The position numbers were made by a program, and so were the translations under genes. This document shows positions 53,166-63,694 of a stretch of DNA of 64,000 bases, in pieces (the stretch's first letter is position 1; every line of letters begins with the position of its first letter). The DNA is from Atopsyche davidsoni (lineage: Eukaryota; Arthropoda; Insecta; Trichoptera; Hydrobiosidae), in NCBI GenBank assembly GCA_022113835.1, contig JAILWY010000004.1, positions 1,739,501 through 1,803,500 of the forward strand, written 5' to 3'. A model generated the notes under the pieces. The model saw only the letters and a list, made by a program, of their open reading frames with translations. It was not told the origin of the DNA and did no database searches.

Positions 53166-53684
53166 TTCTGTTTTTATTATTATTTACACTTTTTTTTTAT
53201 TTCCATAATTTTAAATAATTCCACAAATTTTTTTTTTTATTTGTTGATTTTATTTTTTATATACATATGTATATTTTACTTCCCATGCATACTTCATGGT
53301 TTCAGTCGGCTAAAAAAAACCTGTTTTTGTATCTCTGCTGCTGAATTGCTGTCGCGTGTTATTTTCACACATTCAGACAATCCCACCCCTCAGACGATTC
53401 CACCCTTCAGACATTGTCGGGGCCGACATCAAAGCCAATCGCTAGTCCCTTGTTTACTCTTGATATTTATATTTGAGACCAATTTACTGTAGCGCGTGTC
53501 GCAAGCTCCCGGACGTATCAAAGTTTACCATATCCATGATAATATTATACGTAGTAAATACACGTTGAACCTGTTTATAATACAATACGTTTCGCTCATA
53601 CGAAATCGGAGATTTTTTTTCTTCAGATGTAGTAGGATTTAAAATTATACTCCACGTCCATCGAAAATGAGTGTTGTATCGAAT

Positions 53685-53765
53685 TTGACTAAAAGCTTTA
53701 AAGCTTTAAGCGTTGGCTAGCAAGCGTGCTAACCGCCGGATCACGAGGCTGTGTCGTAGCGCCAC
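53685..53765 (-). repeat. Possible SINE fragment with A-box-like motif
   Basis: The minus strand reads CGGCGGTTAGCACGCTTGCT, like the D-arm/A-box region of a tRNA-derived SINE. No B box follows at the proper distance, so support is weak. Confidence 0.25.
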
Positions 53766-54559
53766 ATTATATGATAATTAAGAACAACAGTATTATTCAA
53801 GATGATCTTATTTCTAGGATATGACGTAAGCTATACAGTTGGCGTTGTCTCAATTAGCTACATAATTACACCTTTCATCTCTGGCAGGTTGAAAAGGGTA
53901 CAAAGTGAGCAACACCAAATTACCTGCCCAATCTTACACGTTTTGTCTCTGTCTTACAGGAGTGGCTCTCCCTCCCACATTTAATCAGCGGGAATAGCCG
54001 AGAAAGCCGACAGATAGCATTTAATTAATCTTATTGCTGCCTGAAGACGCATTCGTTCTGCAAAACTGCCCACAGAAGTAAAGGAACTAGTTGCTTAATA
54101 TAGGCAGTATTAGATGCAATTAATTTATTTTTGATGGGCTTAGTAGGAATATATATATATATAGTTTGAATATTCATAATTCTAATTCAAACAAAAAAAA
54201 ATAGTATAATACAATTTGGCATGACCCACAAGTAGTTTTGCAACACGATGCGAGACAATCGAAACATTCTGGCAAGAGCAGAGTAAATAAAAGTTATGCG
54301 TTCAATCGCTAAGATTTTAAATAAAATAAAAAAAATATATATATATTAACAGATTGTTTTATCATGAGAAATACTTTTCTCAATTAATTTTCTGTAAAAC
54401 CCGCCCCCACCCAACGAAAGAGCTTGCGCGAAAAATCACATAATTTACATGGGATCGCGTATCTCATAACAAGGGTCATATATTTATGGGATTACTCTCA
54501 AAGGCATGGGGAATAATTCACCCTCCTCCCTCGCGATAAGAGAGAGGGGGGAAGAAAAA

Positions 54560-54587
54560 CAATAGTAAAAAAAAAAAAAAAAAAAAC
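54560..54587. repeat. Poly(A) tract
   Basis: A run of about 19-20 adenines follows GAAAAACAATAGT. It could be the tail of a retroposed sequence, but no retroposon body was recognised to its left. Confidence 0.5.
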
Positions 54588-56010
54588 CAAATGGACGCTC
54601 ATTAGGAAACAAAAGAAGACTCAGCAAAAACGAAACAAAAGACGCCAGATGGATGTGAATCATTTGTGATTTGTTTCAGTTTGTATAATAAGGTTGTTTG
54701 AAATGATTGAGTGGCACGCATTAAAATCTCAACCCCCTGCGAGGCTACTCTTTTTTTATTGTTATATTTGGCACTCGCACCTTGTGGCCTAGTTAATATT
54801 ATTGCACTTCAACCTTAAAGGTTTGAAAGGGCGACTCATCATTCATAGTTGCCTCTAGTTGCTTCAAACACTGTACTTGCCTATTGGCATGATAAATGAA
54901 CTCTTCAGTTGATAACAGTGGAGGATTAATTATTATGCGAATTATGTGAAATAAAAAATCGATTAACACAACTGCCTGAATATTTTTTCAAGTCAACTGA
55001 TATTACATATAAATTTTTAAAACTGGCGAATACTTTAACCGACTCTCCCTTGCTATTAACATATTATTCGCGTCAACACTAAATAAGGCTGTGCAAATAT
55101 AAAAATAGCACCTTGACCGTCGGTTCATGTTTTATTAAAACCAATTTCTTGCTGCAAGGGTCGCCTCATACCATATTATTTACTTCAGAGGTCGCTTGCG
55201 ACTTTGAGGATGACCTTAAAAAAACGGTAAGGGTAGAGAAAATCTGATCAAGTAAGGTATCTCGAGTGTAAAAAATGTGGCAATGCTACTAATGAAATCA
55301 TCCCTTAGTCTGCGAGTAAACATGTTTGGGATATTTGCTACTAACCGAGTATGAATTTTAATTTTTTTTAGCACAGTACAGTTTATTATATGATATGAAG
55401 TTTGATATTGTTTTTATTAAAACCAATTGCTTTAAAGTACTTCCAGCAGCTTGCTCATGGCTTTAATTACTACACCATCCCTATTTCCTAGAGTAGTGTG
55501 GTTGATAAACCCATCATCCAGGCCTGGGCTTGCATGGCTACCGTTTATGGAATAAATATACACAAGATCCTCATCAATATTATGCGAGTGTCTAAAAACG
55601 TGAATAACGTAACGCCATGAACCTGACACGTTATAAAAAGTAACAGGGTAAAATTATGTAAGAAGTTATAGTGACATAACAAAATATTACATTATTCTGC
55701 GCCTACACACGTGGGTGGTAAATTTGAATTTTTGCACCCCCAAAAGCCTCAAATTAATCGATATTATTTTCATACAAAACAAATATTTTTTATTCATTAG
55801 TTACTGACGTGAATTAATAATATTTTGATCAAAGTTTCTTTTAATCCCTTGAAATAAAAAAAAGCTGTTTTAAACATATATCTGTATAATTTTTTAAAAT
55901 ATAATTCACAGACATATCATATTTTTTACTTCGGTTTATGTGATGTGATTTAATTGCAGTATATATGTATTTTATTCGTTGTTATGCCAACACTTAACCC
56001 TTAATATTTC

Positions 56011-56137
56011 TGAGTAAAATACTTGAGTGATTTTCCACGTGTTCGTTTTTATTTGTGACCGGTTTATTTTTATTTGTGACCGAAACCGGTCACAAATAAA
56101 AACGAACATGTGGAAAATCACTCAAGTATTTTACTCA
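56011..56137. repeat. Near-perfect palindrome, 55-bp arms (MITE-like, copy 2 of the 6.4-kb family)
   Basis: The left arm 56011-56065 and right arm 56083-56137 are inverted with one mismatch, separated by a 17-bp spacer that itself repeats the arm motif TATTTGTGACCG. The right flank GGAATTCCACCAAGTACGCT and CAAAAATATTGA match the repeat at 6413-6535. No coding sequence is present. Confidence 0.9.
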
Positions 56138-57558
56138 AAAATGTTAAAATGGAATTCCACCAAGTACGCTCTGTCAAAAATATTGAATTACTTAACCCTT
56201 AATAAAAACACATTTTATTAAGCAATCAACCTGCAAAGGATTAAACGCGGATCAATTAAATATTTTTAATTTTAAAACAATAACATGTGCTGTTTACATG
56301 TTGTAACTTTGTGTGTCTAGAAACTTTTCCCATCAATAAGGCACAGTACATAGAAAACCGAGACCAACCTCCTAATATATACCATGAATTATGTATTATG
56401 CAACCTTTAGTCTCCTGTTGCCGGGGAGCAAATATGGCGATCGTGTGACATCACAGTCAAGAGAAACAAAACACATTTTATACAAAAAAATCTGTCTCCA
56501 TTCAATGAATATCATAAGCGTCCATACTCGAGAAGACAGCATTTACTACAATACCCTGCCATATTAAAGGTATTTTTATTATTTAATAATTGTACGAATT
56601 GCTCGCATTGATTGAGGGAGTCCTTTTTTTGTATGTTAAGGGTAAAATTTATATATATATATATATGATAAAGCATTTTCTAAGATACGTTATTTTATAT
56701 TAAAACAGTGAATAAATTTTTGCAATGAATTGATGTCATTCAAATAAAATTAATACAGCTTTTGAGGTATGGAAATAATAAATAATTAATTTACTAAGCA
56801 TAGTATTTTGCTCGGCTCAGGTACCATGTGGTATCTGTTTCAAAGAAATCTATTTCAGAGACAGGCTCTTTCGTTACAAAAGGCATTCTTTTGACCTTCC
56901 CCTAACGAGGGGTGGATTGTTGCTTCCAAAATATATTTTTTGCATTTTTTTCCGATCACAACAGTGTTTTGACTCAATAAGACGACCTTTTTTTTTATTT
57001 TGGTAGACATGCGACGTCAGCCTTTGTATTTATAATATTTCATATTTTAACAAAATAATTTTGTTTAAACACTAGCACCTTATGCTTAATTATCGTTTCA
57101 TCATATTTGATATATAATCAGCCTTTTGAAAATAAAGATGAATTGCTTATATGATTGATTCTTACAAATAAATTGATTGCCTTCTGTTTTCTGAATGGAG
57201 TTTCAATACTGGATCTTTTATATAATAACACGTGGTGAGTCGATGAGGAAGAAGCAGTCATTGAAGCTGTTGCATTAACATAAAATAAAGCTGCTACTCT
57301 GAGAATCATAAGGTTATATTTTTCTTTCTTTATTTATAACTCTAAATAAATTGATTATTTCAATAATAACTCTGTTACTTTACTCATGACGTCATTTAAA
57401 AAACTTCCAACACAATATTTAATAATATCAATATATAGATAAATAATATTATTATTCTAATATTACAAAATTTTCCTATTTATAAAATAATACACAGTAA
57501 TAGTATAATTTTTTTTTTCATAATTTTAAGCAGTCAAGCAATGGAAAAATACATTGAA

Positions 57559-57701
57559 TTGAATTATATTTGACTGTTTTTTAATAGCAGTTTAAGGACG
57601 AATTAGAAACGAATGATATTGGATATATATATATATATATCCAATATCATTCGTTTCTAATTCGTCCTTTAACTGCTATTAATAAACAGTCAAATATAAT
57701 T

Positions 57702-57704
<3 letters not shown>
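57559..57704. repeat. 146-bp palindrome with (AT)n centre
   Basis: The two 73-bp arms are complementary about 57631.5 with about two mismatches: left ACGAATTAGAAACGAATGAT, right ATCATTCGTTTCTAATTCGT, meeting at GGATATATATATATATATCC. A longer (AT)n tract follows at 57703-57742, and the LTR element is inserted in it. This is probably a foldback MITE or a replication-derived inversion. Confidence 0.9.
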
Positions 57705-57742
<38 letters not shown>

Positions 57743-57747
<5 letters not shown>

Positions 57748-58177
57748 GGGACGTCGGCCGCCAGTTAAAAGTCATATAATTGCGTGCACTTTGCCGTCCG
57801 TACGGAGGCATGAGTCACGACGCGTCGGCTTCCCGTCCGATGAGTCACGCACGCAAATACAGGTTGAGAACCAGCGACGTGACCAGAGCGGCCGCCACTC
57901 TCAGCCCACGAGCCCACGCCTTCCTATGGACGGACCAGACGCACCGCACTTGATGGCCGCCGGTGTGTCTCGGCCGGCTTTCGCCCGGACCTGACGTGGC
58001 TCGCGCGGCGCTTTTATGATAATTATTTTGTACATAAATATGCTTGTTTATGAATAAAGAGCTCAGTGTGAAAAATTGTGCGTTTCATTAACTACCTCTC
58101 TGCTCCCGAAATCTCCAAGTTAAAATCTTTTGCTTTGCCAGTGCCTTGTGGTACAGTTCAAATGTACGTCGAGTACA
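57743..58177 (+). repeat. 5' LTR of the Pao/BEL-type element
   Basis: 435 bp, TGTACGGGACGTC...GAGTACA. It holds two TGAGTCA boxes (57811-57817 and 57841-57847), an inner palindrome CCGTACGG, and AATAAA at 58053-58058, which probably marks the R/U5 poly(A) region. Its sequence also encodes the last 83 codons of the element ORF, here without the rest of the gene. Confidence 0.95.
57811..57847 (+). promoter_or_regulatory. Pair of TGAGTCA (AP-1 / bZIP-type) boxes in the LTR
   Basis: Two copies of TGAGTCAC lie 30 bp apart, each preceded by GCA or CGA and a CCGTCCG module. TGAGTCA is the binding site of Jun/Fos and overlaps CncC/Maf-type bZIP targets. The same pair is at 63331 and 63361 in the 3' LTR. 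Use as an enhancer is inferred. Confidence 0.5.
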
Positions 58178-58178
58178 T

Positions 58179-58198
58179 TTTTGGTCCTTCGAAATCCG
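58179..58198 (+). other. Primer-binding site, tRNA-Tyr-like
   Basis: Shortly after the 5' LTR comes TGGTCCTTCGA followed by AATCCGGAT. The first 11 bases are complementary to the 3' end of insect tRNA-Tyr including CCA (from memory its acceptor 3' strand is TCGAAGGA-CCA). The following bases match less well, so the primer assignment is probable rather than certain. Confidence 0.6.
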
Positions 58199-58516
58199 GA
58201 TATAAAAGTGAATTAAAAGTGATATAAAAAAGTAAATTGAAAGTGTTTTTTAAAGTTAAATAAAAAAGTGTTTTTTAATAGTAAATTAAATAAAGTGAAC
58301 TTAAAAGTGTTTTTGTTGTAAAACTAAAATCGTTTCAAACTGTTTGTGTTTAAATTCAAGTTCATAATCATAGCCAGCCTGCTCAAAGTGTTGCCGTATG
58401 AAGTGAAGTTTTTTGTAAATTCAGACCCTTTAAAAATTTGTTAACGTAACTTGTAATTAAAAGTGAATAAATTCAGATTTCGACTCTTTAATTTGTGCGC
58501 GTAATCCTGTGAAACA
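58199..58516 (+). other. Untranslated leader of the LTR element
   Basis: An AT-rich leader made of degenerate repeats of AAAAGTG/TTTTT motifs lies between the primer site and the Gag ATG. It is sharply different in base composition from the GC-rich ORF. A packaging signal could lie here, but none is recognisable by sequence. Confidence 0.5.
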
Positions 58517-58723
58517 ATGCCAGCATCACTCCGCTCTGGAAAGGGCGCGGCTCGCGAGGATGACCAGGCCGACTCCGACGCATCTGAGAGTGCGTCGTCG
58601 AGACACTCGGACCGCACCGCCACAGACGACACGATCATCAAATTAAGGAGAGAAATGAGGTTAGTGAAACGCCAACTTCGCGAGGCCGAAGAAAGGAACG
58701 CTGCACATCTACGTGCAGGTTCA

Positions 58724-58754
<31 letters not shown>

Positions 58755-61700
58755 ACGCCGCAGACGCCGCCGACGCCGCCGTAGCTGCCGCTGCCGCTGC
58801 CGCTAGTGTAAGCTCAGGCGTACCGACTACCACCGCACAGATAGTCGCCACGCCTGCGCACGGGCCGAGCACACGTCGCTCATTGAGCGAGACTGCCGTA
58901 CCGGACACTCTAACAGGTCAAACGAACACTCAGAAGGACGCCTGGCGAGCGGAGACTCGAAGTGAAGAGTTCTCCAGAGAGCCACACCGTCAAACAGCGG
59001 CATGGGTCCAGCAGAGCGACCCCATGGCCCAGCTTGTGACAGCGATAACGCAGGCAGTGCGTTCTGTCATGGGCGATAGCAGTCTGCAAAACCCACGGAC
59101 CCCCTCGCCACTGCACACCATTGCAGATGAGCCGGCGAAGGAAAGCGTCTCGTCCGACACGGCCGCACAGGGCGCGCCGCCACTTCGGAGCGACGAGAAA
59201 GAGAACACCGCGACCCGCGATATCTCGCACATAGAGGCGTTCATGGCGAGACAGTCGGGCGTGAAGGACCTACCACCCTTCAGCGGTGATCACGTCGATT
59301 GGCCTACATTTATTGCGCAGTGGGAGCAATCGTCGCGTGTTTGCGCAATCACAGATTCGGAGAATCTGATGAGACTGCGTCAGGCATTGAAAGGCGAGGC
59401 ACGTTTGGCCGTCGCCGGGATGCTCAACGACCCTGACAGGGTCGGGGACATCATAGAAACGCTGCGGATCCGCTTTGGTGATCGAGACGCGATCATCAAC
59501 ACCATGTTGGAAAACATGCAACGGATGCCGCGGATGGAGGAGGGCAACGGAATGGACAAGATGATAGAGATTGCAGTGGCAATCAACAACCTTGTCGCTG
59601 CCATCGGGAAGGAAGGCAATCATTACTTGGCAATGCCAAACTTGCTCACCTCCATGGTGTTAAAGCTGCCTCCATACCTGCAGTTTGCATGGATGCAACA
59701 ATTCTTTGACAAACCAAATGACAGCGAGAGACCCACCATCGCCGATCTAGGCAAGTGGCTGATGAAGGGCTGCGAAAAGGCAGCGTTCACGGGTTGTCTG
59801 GACCGCAAGCGGTCCACAGGAAGGGGGCGCAAGGACGCTCACGTGCTTGCCATAATGGAACAAGATGGCCGGCAAGATGGCCGGCAAGATGGCCGGCAAG
59901 ATGGCCGGCAAGATGGCCGGCAAGATGGCCGGCAAGATGGCCGGCAAGATGACCGGCAAGATGGCCGGCAAGATGGCCGGCAAGATGGCCGGCAAGATGG
60001 CCGGCAAGATGGCCGACAAGATGGCCGGCAAGATGGCCGGCAAGATGGCCGACAAGATGGCCGACAAGATGGCGGGGTGGATCGCCGCCAGGATGGCCGC
60101 GATGATCACCGCGTTGATCGTCGGGAAGACCGCAACCGGGACGCCTGCCCGATGTGCAGAGCCGGGAAACATAAATTAGAAAGATGCAATGTCTTTACAA
60201 AGAAGAGCACCCATGATCGCTGGGACTTTGTGAACCGCTTTAATCTATGTTTCATTTGTCTGGAGTCCACCCACCGATCGCGGGACTGTACCAGACAAAA
60301 ATGCGGCGAGAATGGGTGCAGCAGGCCTCATCACCGCTTGCTGCATAGCGAGCCCGAACAAAGAAACACAGTAGCCAGCATCTGGCGACAGGGATACCCC
60401 ATCCTGCTCAAGGTGCTGCCCGTAACCGTGAGCGGCCCCACCGGATCCATGGACGTCCACGCCCTGCTGGATGAAGGTTCCACAGTAACGCTGATTGACA
60501 GTGACATTGCAGCAAGCGTCGGGGCCAAGGGACCGATCCAGAACATCCGGTTCCACGGCATCGGTGGGATATGCACCACCGGAAACCTATCCCAGTCAGT
60601 GAAGATCCGCGTGCGCGGAGACGCTGAAGAGTACACCGTGGAAGCATGCACGGTAAAGGCTCTCATGCTCCCGGCACAGACGATCGAAGACGAGACGACC
60701 CGGACGAGCGGCCAAGACATCAGACCACAGCTGCTGATTGGCCAGGATAACGCCCACCTCATCGTCACCCGAGAGCTCAAAGAGACAGCAGGCGACGCCC
60801 GCATCACGTCTCACACCTCGCTGGGTTGGGTTTCTCACGGAAGCTACCAAGTCACCCTAGCGACTGAGCGGAAAGACCAGCTGGCTGAGCTAGAAAAGAG
60901 AAAGGAGCCTGAGCAGATCAAAGGCGCCGCGCAATCCAGAGAGCCGCCGTTTGCGCCTCTGCTGGCCGCGCAGGCAGCCCGCGACGTCCCGCCGCCTATT
61001 GGACTGGCGGATCGGGACGCGCCCTTCGAAGGCCTCGCGCAACCCAGAGAGCCGCCGTTTGCGCCTCTGCTGGCCGCGCAGGCAGCCCGCGACGTCCCGC
61101 CGCCTCTTGGACTGGCGGGTCGGGACGCGCCCGGCGATGGTGCCTTGAAGGACTTACAACCCCTCAGCGGTGACCCCGTCGATGTGACTCTGCTGGCCGC
61201 GCAGGCAGCCCGCGATGTCCCGCCGCCTATTGGACTGGCGGAGCGGGACGCGCCCTTCAAAGAGCCGCCGTTTGCGCCTCTGCTGGCCGCGCAGGCAGCC
61301 CGCGATGTCCCGCCGCCTGTCGGACTGGCGGAGCGGGACTCGCCCTTCAAAGGCCTCGCGCAACCCAGGGAGCCGCCGCCTGCGACTCTGCTGGCCGCGC
61401 AGGCAGCCCGCGATGTCCCGCCGCCTATTGGACTGGCGGAGCGGGACTCGCCCTTCAAGGGCCTCGCGCAACCCAGGGAGCCGCCGCCTGCGACTCTGCT
61501 GGCCGCGCAGGCAGCCCGCGATGTCCCGCCGCCTATTGGACTGGCGGAGCGGGACTCGCCCTTCAAAGGCCTCGCGCAACCCAGGGAGCCGCCGCCTGCG
61601 ACTCTGCTGGCCGCGCAGGCAGCCCGCGATGTCCCGCCGCCTATTGGACTGGCGGAGCGGGACGCGCCCTTCAAAGAGCCGCCGTTTGCGCCTCTGCTGG

Positions 61701-63514
61701 CCGCGCAGGCAGCCCGCGATGTCCCGCCGCCTGTCGGACTGGCGGAGCGGGACTCGCCCTTCAAAGGCCTCGCGCAACCCAGGGAGCCGCCGCCTGCGAC
61801 TCTGCTGGCCGCGCAGGCAGCCCGCGATGTCCCGCCGCCTATTGGACTGGCGGAGCGGGACTCGCCCTTCAAGGGCCTCGCGCAACCCAGGGAGCCGCCG
61901 CCTGCGACTCTGCTGGCCGCGCAGGCAGCCCGCGATGTCCCGCCGCCTATTGGACTGGCGGAGCGGGACTCGCCCTTCAAAGGCCTCGCGCAACCCAGGG
62001 AGCCGCCGCCTGCGACTCTGCTGGCCGCGCAGGCAGCCCGCGATGTCCCGCCGCCTATTGGACTGGCGGAGCGGGACGCGCCCTTCAAAGGCCTCGCGCA
62101 ACCCAGGGAGCCGCCGCCTGCGACTCTGCTGGCCGCGCAGGCAGCCCGCGATGTCCCGCCGCCTATTGGACTGGCGGAGCGGGACGCGCCCTTCAAAGGC
62201 CTCGCGCAACCCAGGGAGCCGCCGCCTGCGACTCTGCTGGCCGCGCAGGCAGCCCGCGATGTCCCGCCGCCTATTGGACTGGCGGAGCGGGACTCGCCCT
62301 TCAAAGGCCTCGCGCAACCCAGGGAGCCGCCGCCTGCGACTCTGCTGGCCGCGCAGGCAGCCCGCGACGTCCCGCCGCCTCTTGGACTGGCGGGTCGGGA
62401 CGCGCCTTTCAAGGAGCCGCCGTCTGCGCCTCTCCTAGCTGCGATGGCAGTGAGCAGCGTCCCGCCGCCTATTGGACTGGCGGGTCGGGACGCGCCTTTC
62501 AAGGAGCCGCCGTCTGCGCCTCTCCGAGGTGCGATGGCAGCGAGCAGCGTCCCTTCGCCGCTTAAATTTGCGGGTTGGAACACGCTGCACACCGGGGAGC
62601 CACCGCCTGCGCCACTCTCGGCTGCGTTGGCAACCAGCGGCAAAGATGGCTGGACGAGAGAACCCGCGGAATTAGCACCCGCACCATTGCCGTACACACA
62701 TTGCGGCCTGGACTACTTCGGCCCGATGAAGGGCACGAACGACCGACAACAAGAAGAGGGATACGGTGCGCTGTTCGCCTGCCTTACAACCAGGGCAGTG
62801 CACCCGAAGCTCACAGGTGACCTTGACGTCATCATGGACGCCACGCTGCCAAGCGCGCCGCCGCTGCCAAGCGCGCCGCCGCTGCCCAGCGCGCCGCCGC
62901 TGGCCAGCCCACCACCGCTGCCCAGCGCGCCGCCGCTGGCCAGCCCACCACCGCTGCCCAGCGCGCCGCCGCTGGCCAGCCTGCCGCCGCTGCCAAGCGC
63001 GCCGCCGCTGCCCAGCGCGCCGCCGCTGGCCAGCCCACCACCGCTGCCCAGCGCGCCGCCGCTGGCCAGCCTGCCGCCGCTGCCAAGCGCGCCGCCGCTG
63101 CCCAGCGCGCCGCCGCTGGCCAGCCCGCCACCGCTGCCCAGTGCGCCGCCACTGGCCAGCCCACTACCAACAACGCAGGCCACCGACCGTCCGCCCCCCG
63201 GCGCCGGAAACAACGACCGGCCGACATCCGATGCTAGTACAGCGGAGACTGCACGGGGGGAATGTACGGGACGTCGGCCGCCAGTTAAAAGTCATATAAT
63301 TGCGTGCACTTTGCCGTCCGTACGGAGGCATGAGTCACGACGCGTCGGCTTCCCGTCCGATGAGTCACGCACGCAAATACAGGTTGAGAACCAGCGACGT
63401 GACCAGAGCGGCCGCCACTCTCAGCCCACGAGCCCACGCCTTCCTATGGACGGACCAGACGCACCGCACTTGATGGCCGCCGGTGTGTCTCGGCCGGCTT
63501 TCGCCCGGACCTGA
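58517..63514 (+). CDS. Element polyprotein: Pao-type Gag-protease fused to proline-rich repeat arrays and an integrase scrap, 1665 aa
   Basis: Order of parts: acidic/Ser N-terminus with a coiled-coil-like stretch (about 35-65); poly-Ala run (70-97); DUF1759-type Gag core about 249-422 (LPPFSGDHVDWPTFIAQWEQ); a DGRQ tetrapeptide array about 449-520; two canonical CX2CX4HX4C knuckles at Cys544 and Cys578 plus a His/Cys-rich tail; aspartic protease (DUF1758-type) with ALLDEGSTVTLID, Asp652; about 14 full plus 3 decayed copies of a 36-residue Pro/Ala repeat (about 809-1375); an integrase scrap PYTHCGLDYFGP...FACLTTRAVH (about 1392-1437) keeping the first catalytic Asp (1399); a LPSAPP/LASPPP array (1443-1551); and 83 residues encoded by the 3' LTR. 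There is no RT YXDD box, RNase H or integrase remainder. No stop or frameshift interrupts 1665 codons. Gag and protease look intact; the products could work only with a partner element's RT and integrase. Confidence 0.9.
58720..58805 (+). repeat. GCC/GCT trinucleotide run (poly-Ala)
   Basis: An in-frame GCC-rich microsatellite, with GAC interruptions, codes for an alanine run of about 28 residues in the Gag N-terminal region. Confidence 0.85.
59861..60075 (+). repeat. 12-bp minisatellite CAAGATGGCCGG, ~18 units, in frame
   Basis: CAAGATGGCCGG is repeated about eighteen times with a few A/G changes, coding DGRQ repeats just before the zinc knuckles. It is open in all forward frames. The charge-alternating repeat may act as a flexible RNA-binding spacer; that is inference. 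Confidence 0.95.
60941..62640 (+). repeat. 108/90-bp minisatellite (array A), ~17 units, in frame
   Basis: The unit encodes EPPPATLLAAQAARDVPPPI + GLAERDSPFKGLAQPR (36 aa, 108 bp) or the same without GLAQPR (30 aa, 90 bp). A 414-bp higher-order block (three 108-bp units plus one 90-bp unit) is repeated: GAGCCGCCGTTTGCG with GTCGGACTGG marks its start at 61262 and again at 61676. The edges decay on the right (SSVPPP, then SSVPSP variants). It replaces the expected RT/RNase H region. Confidence 0.95.
62690..62830 (+). pseudogene. Integrase remnant between the two arrays
   Basis: About 46 residues, with PYTHCGLDYFGPMKG and YGALFACLTTRAVHPKLTGD, match the start of the Pao/BEL integrase catalytic core. 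The first Asp of the DDE triad is present; the second Asp and the Glu are missing because array B follows. It is not a working enzyme. Confidence 0.8.
62845..63170 (+). repeat. 18-bp minisatellite (array B) coding LPSAPP / LASPPP
   Basis: CTGCCCAGCGCGCCGCCG-type units, about 18 of them, alternate with CTGGCCAGCCCACCACCG variants. Longer blocks are duplicated (SAPPLASLPPLPSAPPLPSA occurs twice). GC content is extreme, and several frames are open on both strands as a result. Confidence 0.9.
63252..63262 (+). other. Polypurine tract
   Basis: ACGGGGGGAA directly abuts the 3' LTR start (TGTACGGG), the expected position of the plus-strand primer. It is short but well placed. Confidence 0.7.
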
Positions 63515-63694
63515 CGTGGCTCGCGCGGCGCTTTTATGATAATTATTTTGTACATAAATATGCTTGTTTATGAATAAAGAGCTCAGTGTGAAAAATTGTG
63601 CGTTTCATTAACTACCTCTCTGCTCCCGAAATCTCCAAGTTAAAATCTTTTGCTTTGCCAGTGCCTTGTGGTACAGTTCAAATGTACGTCGAGT

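Noticed and set aside
55432..55629. Missing upstream exon of the guanylyl cyclase
   Set aside because: The open frame has no cyclase motif (no DIVGFT), and I could not join it in phase to the 51693 acceptor.
59747..60172. Minus and shifted plus ORFs over the DGRQ array
   Set aside because: A 12-bp repeat keeps several frames open at once; only the Gag frame continues into recognised domains on both sides.
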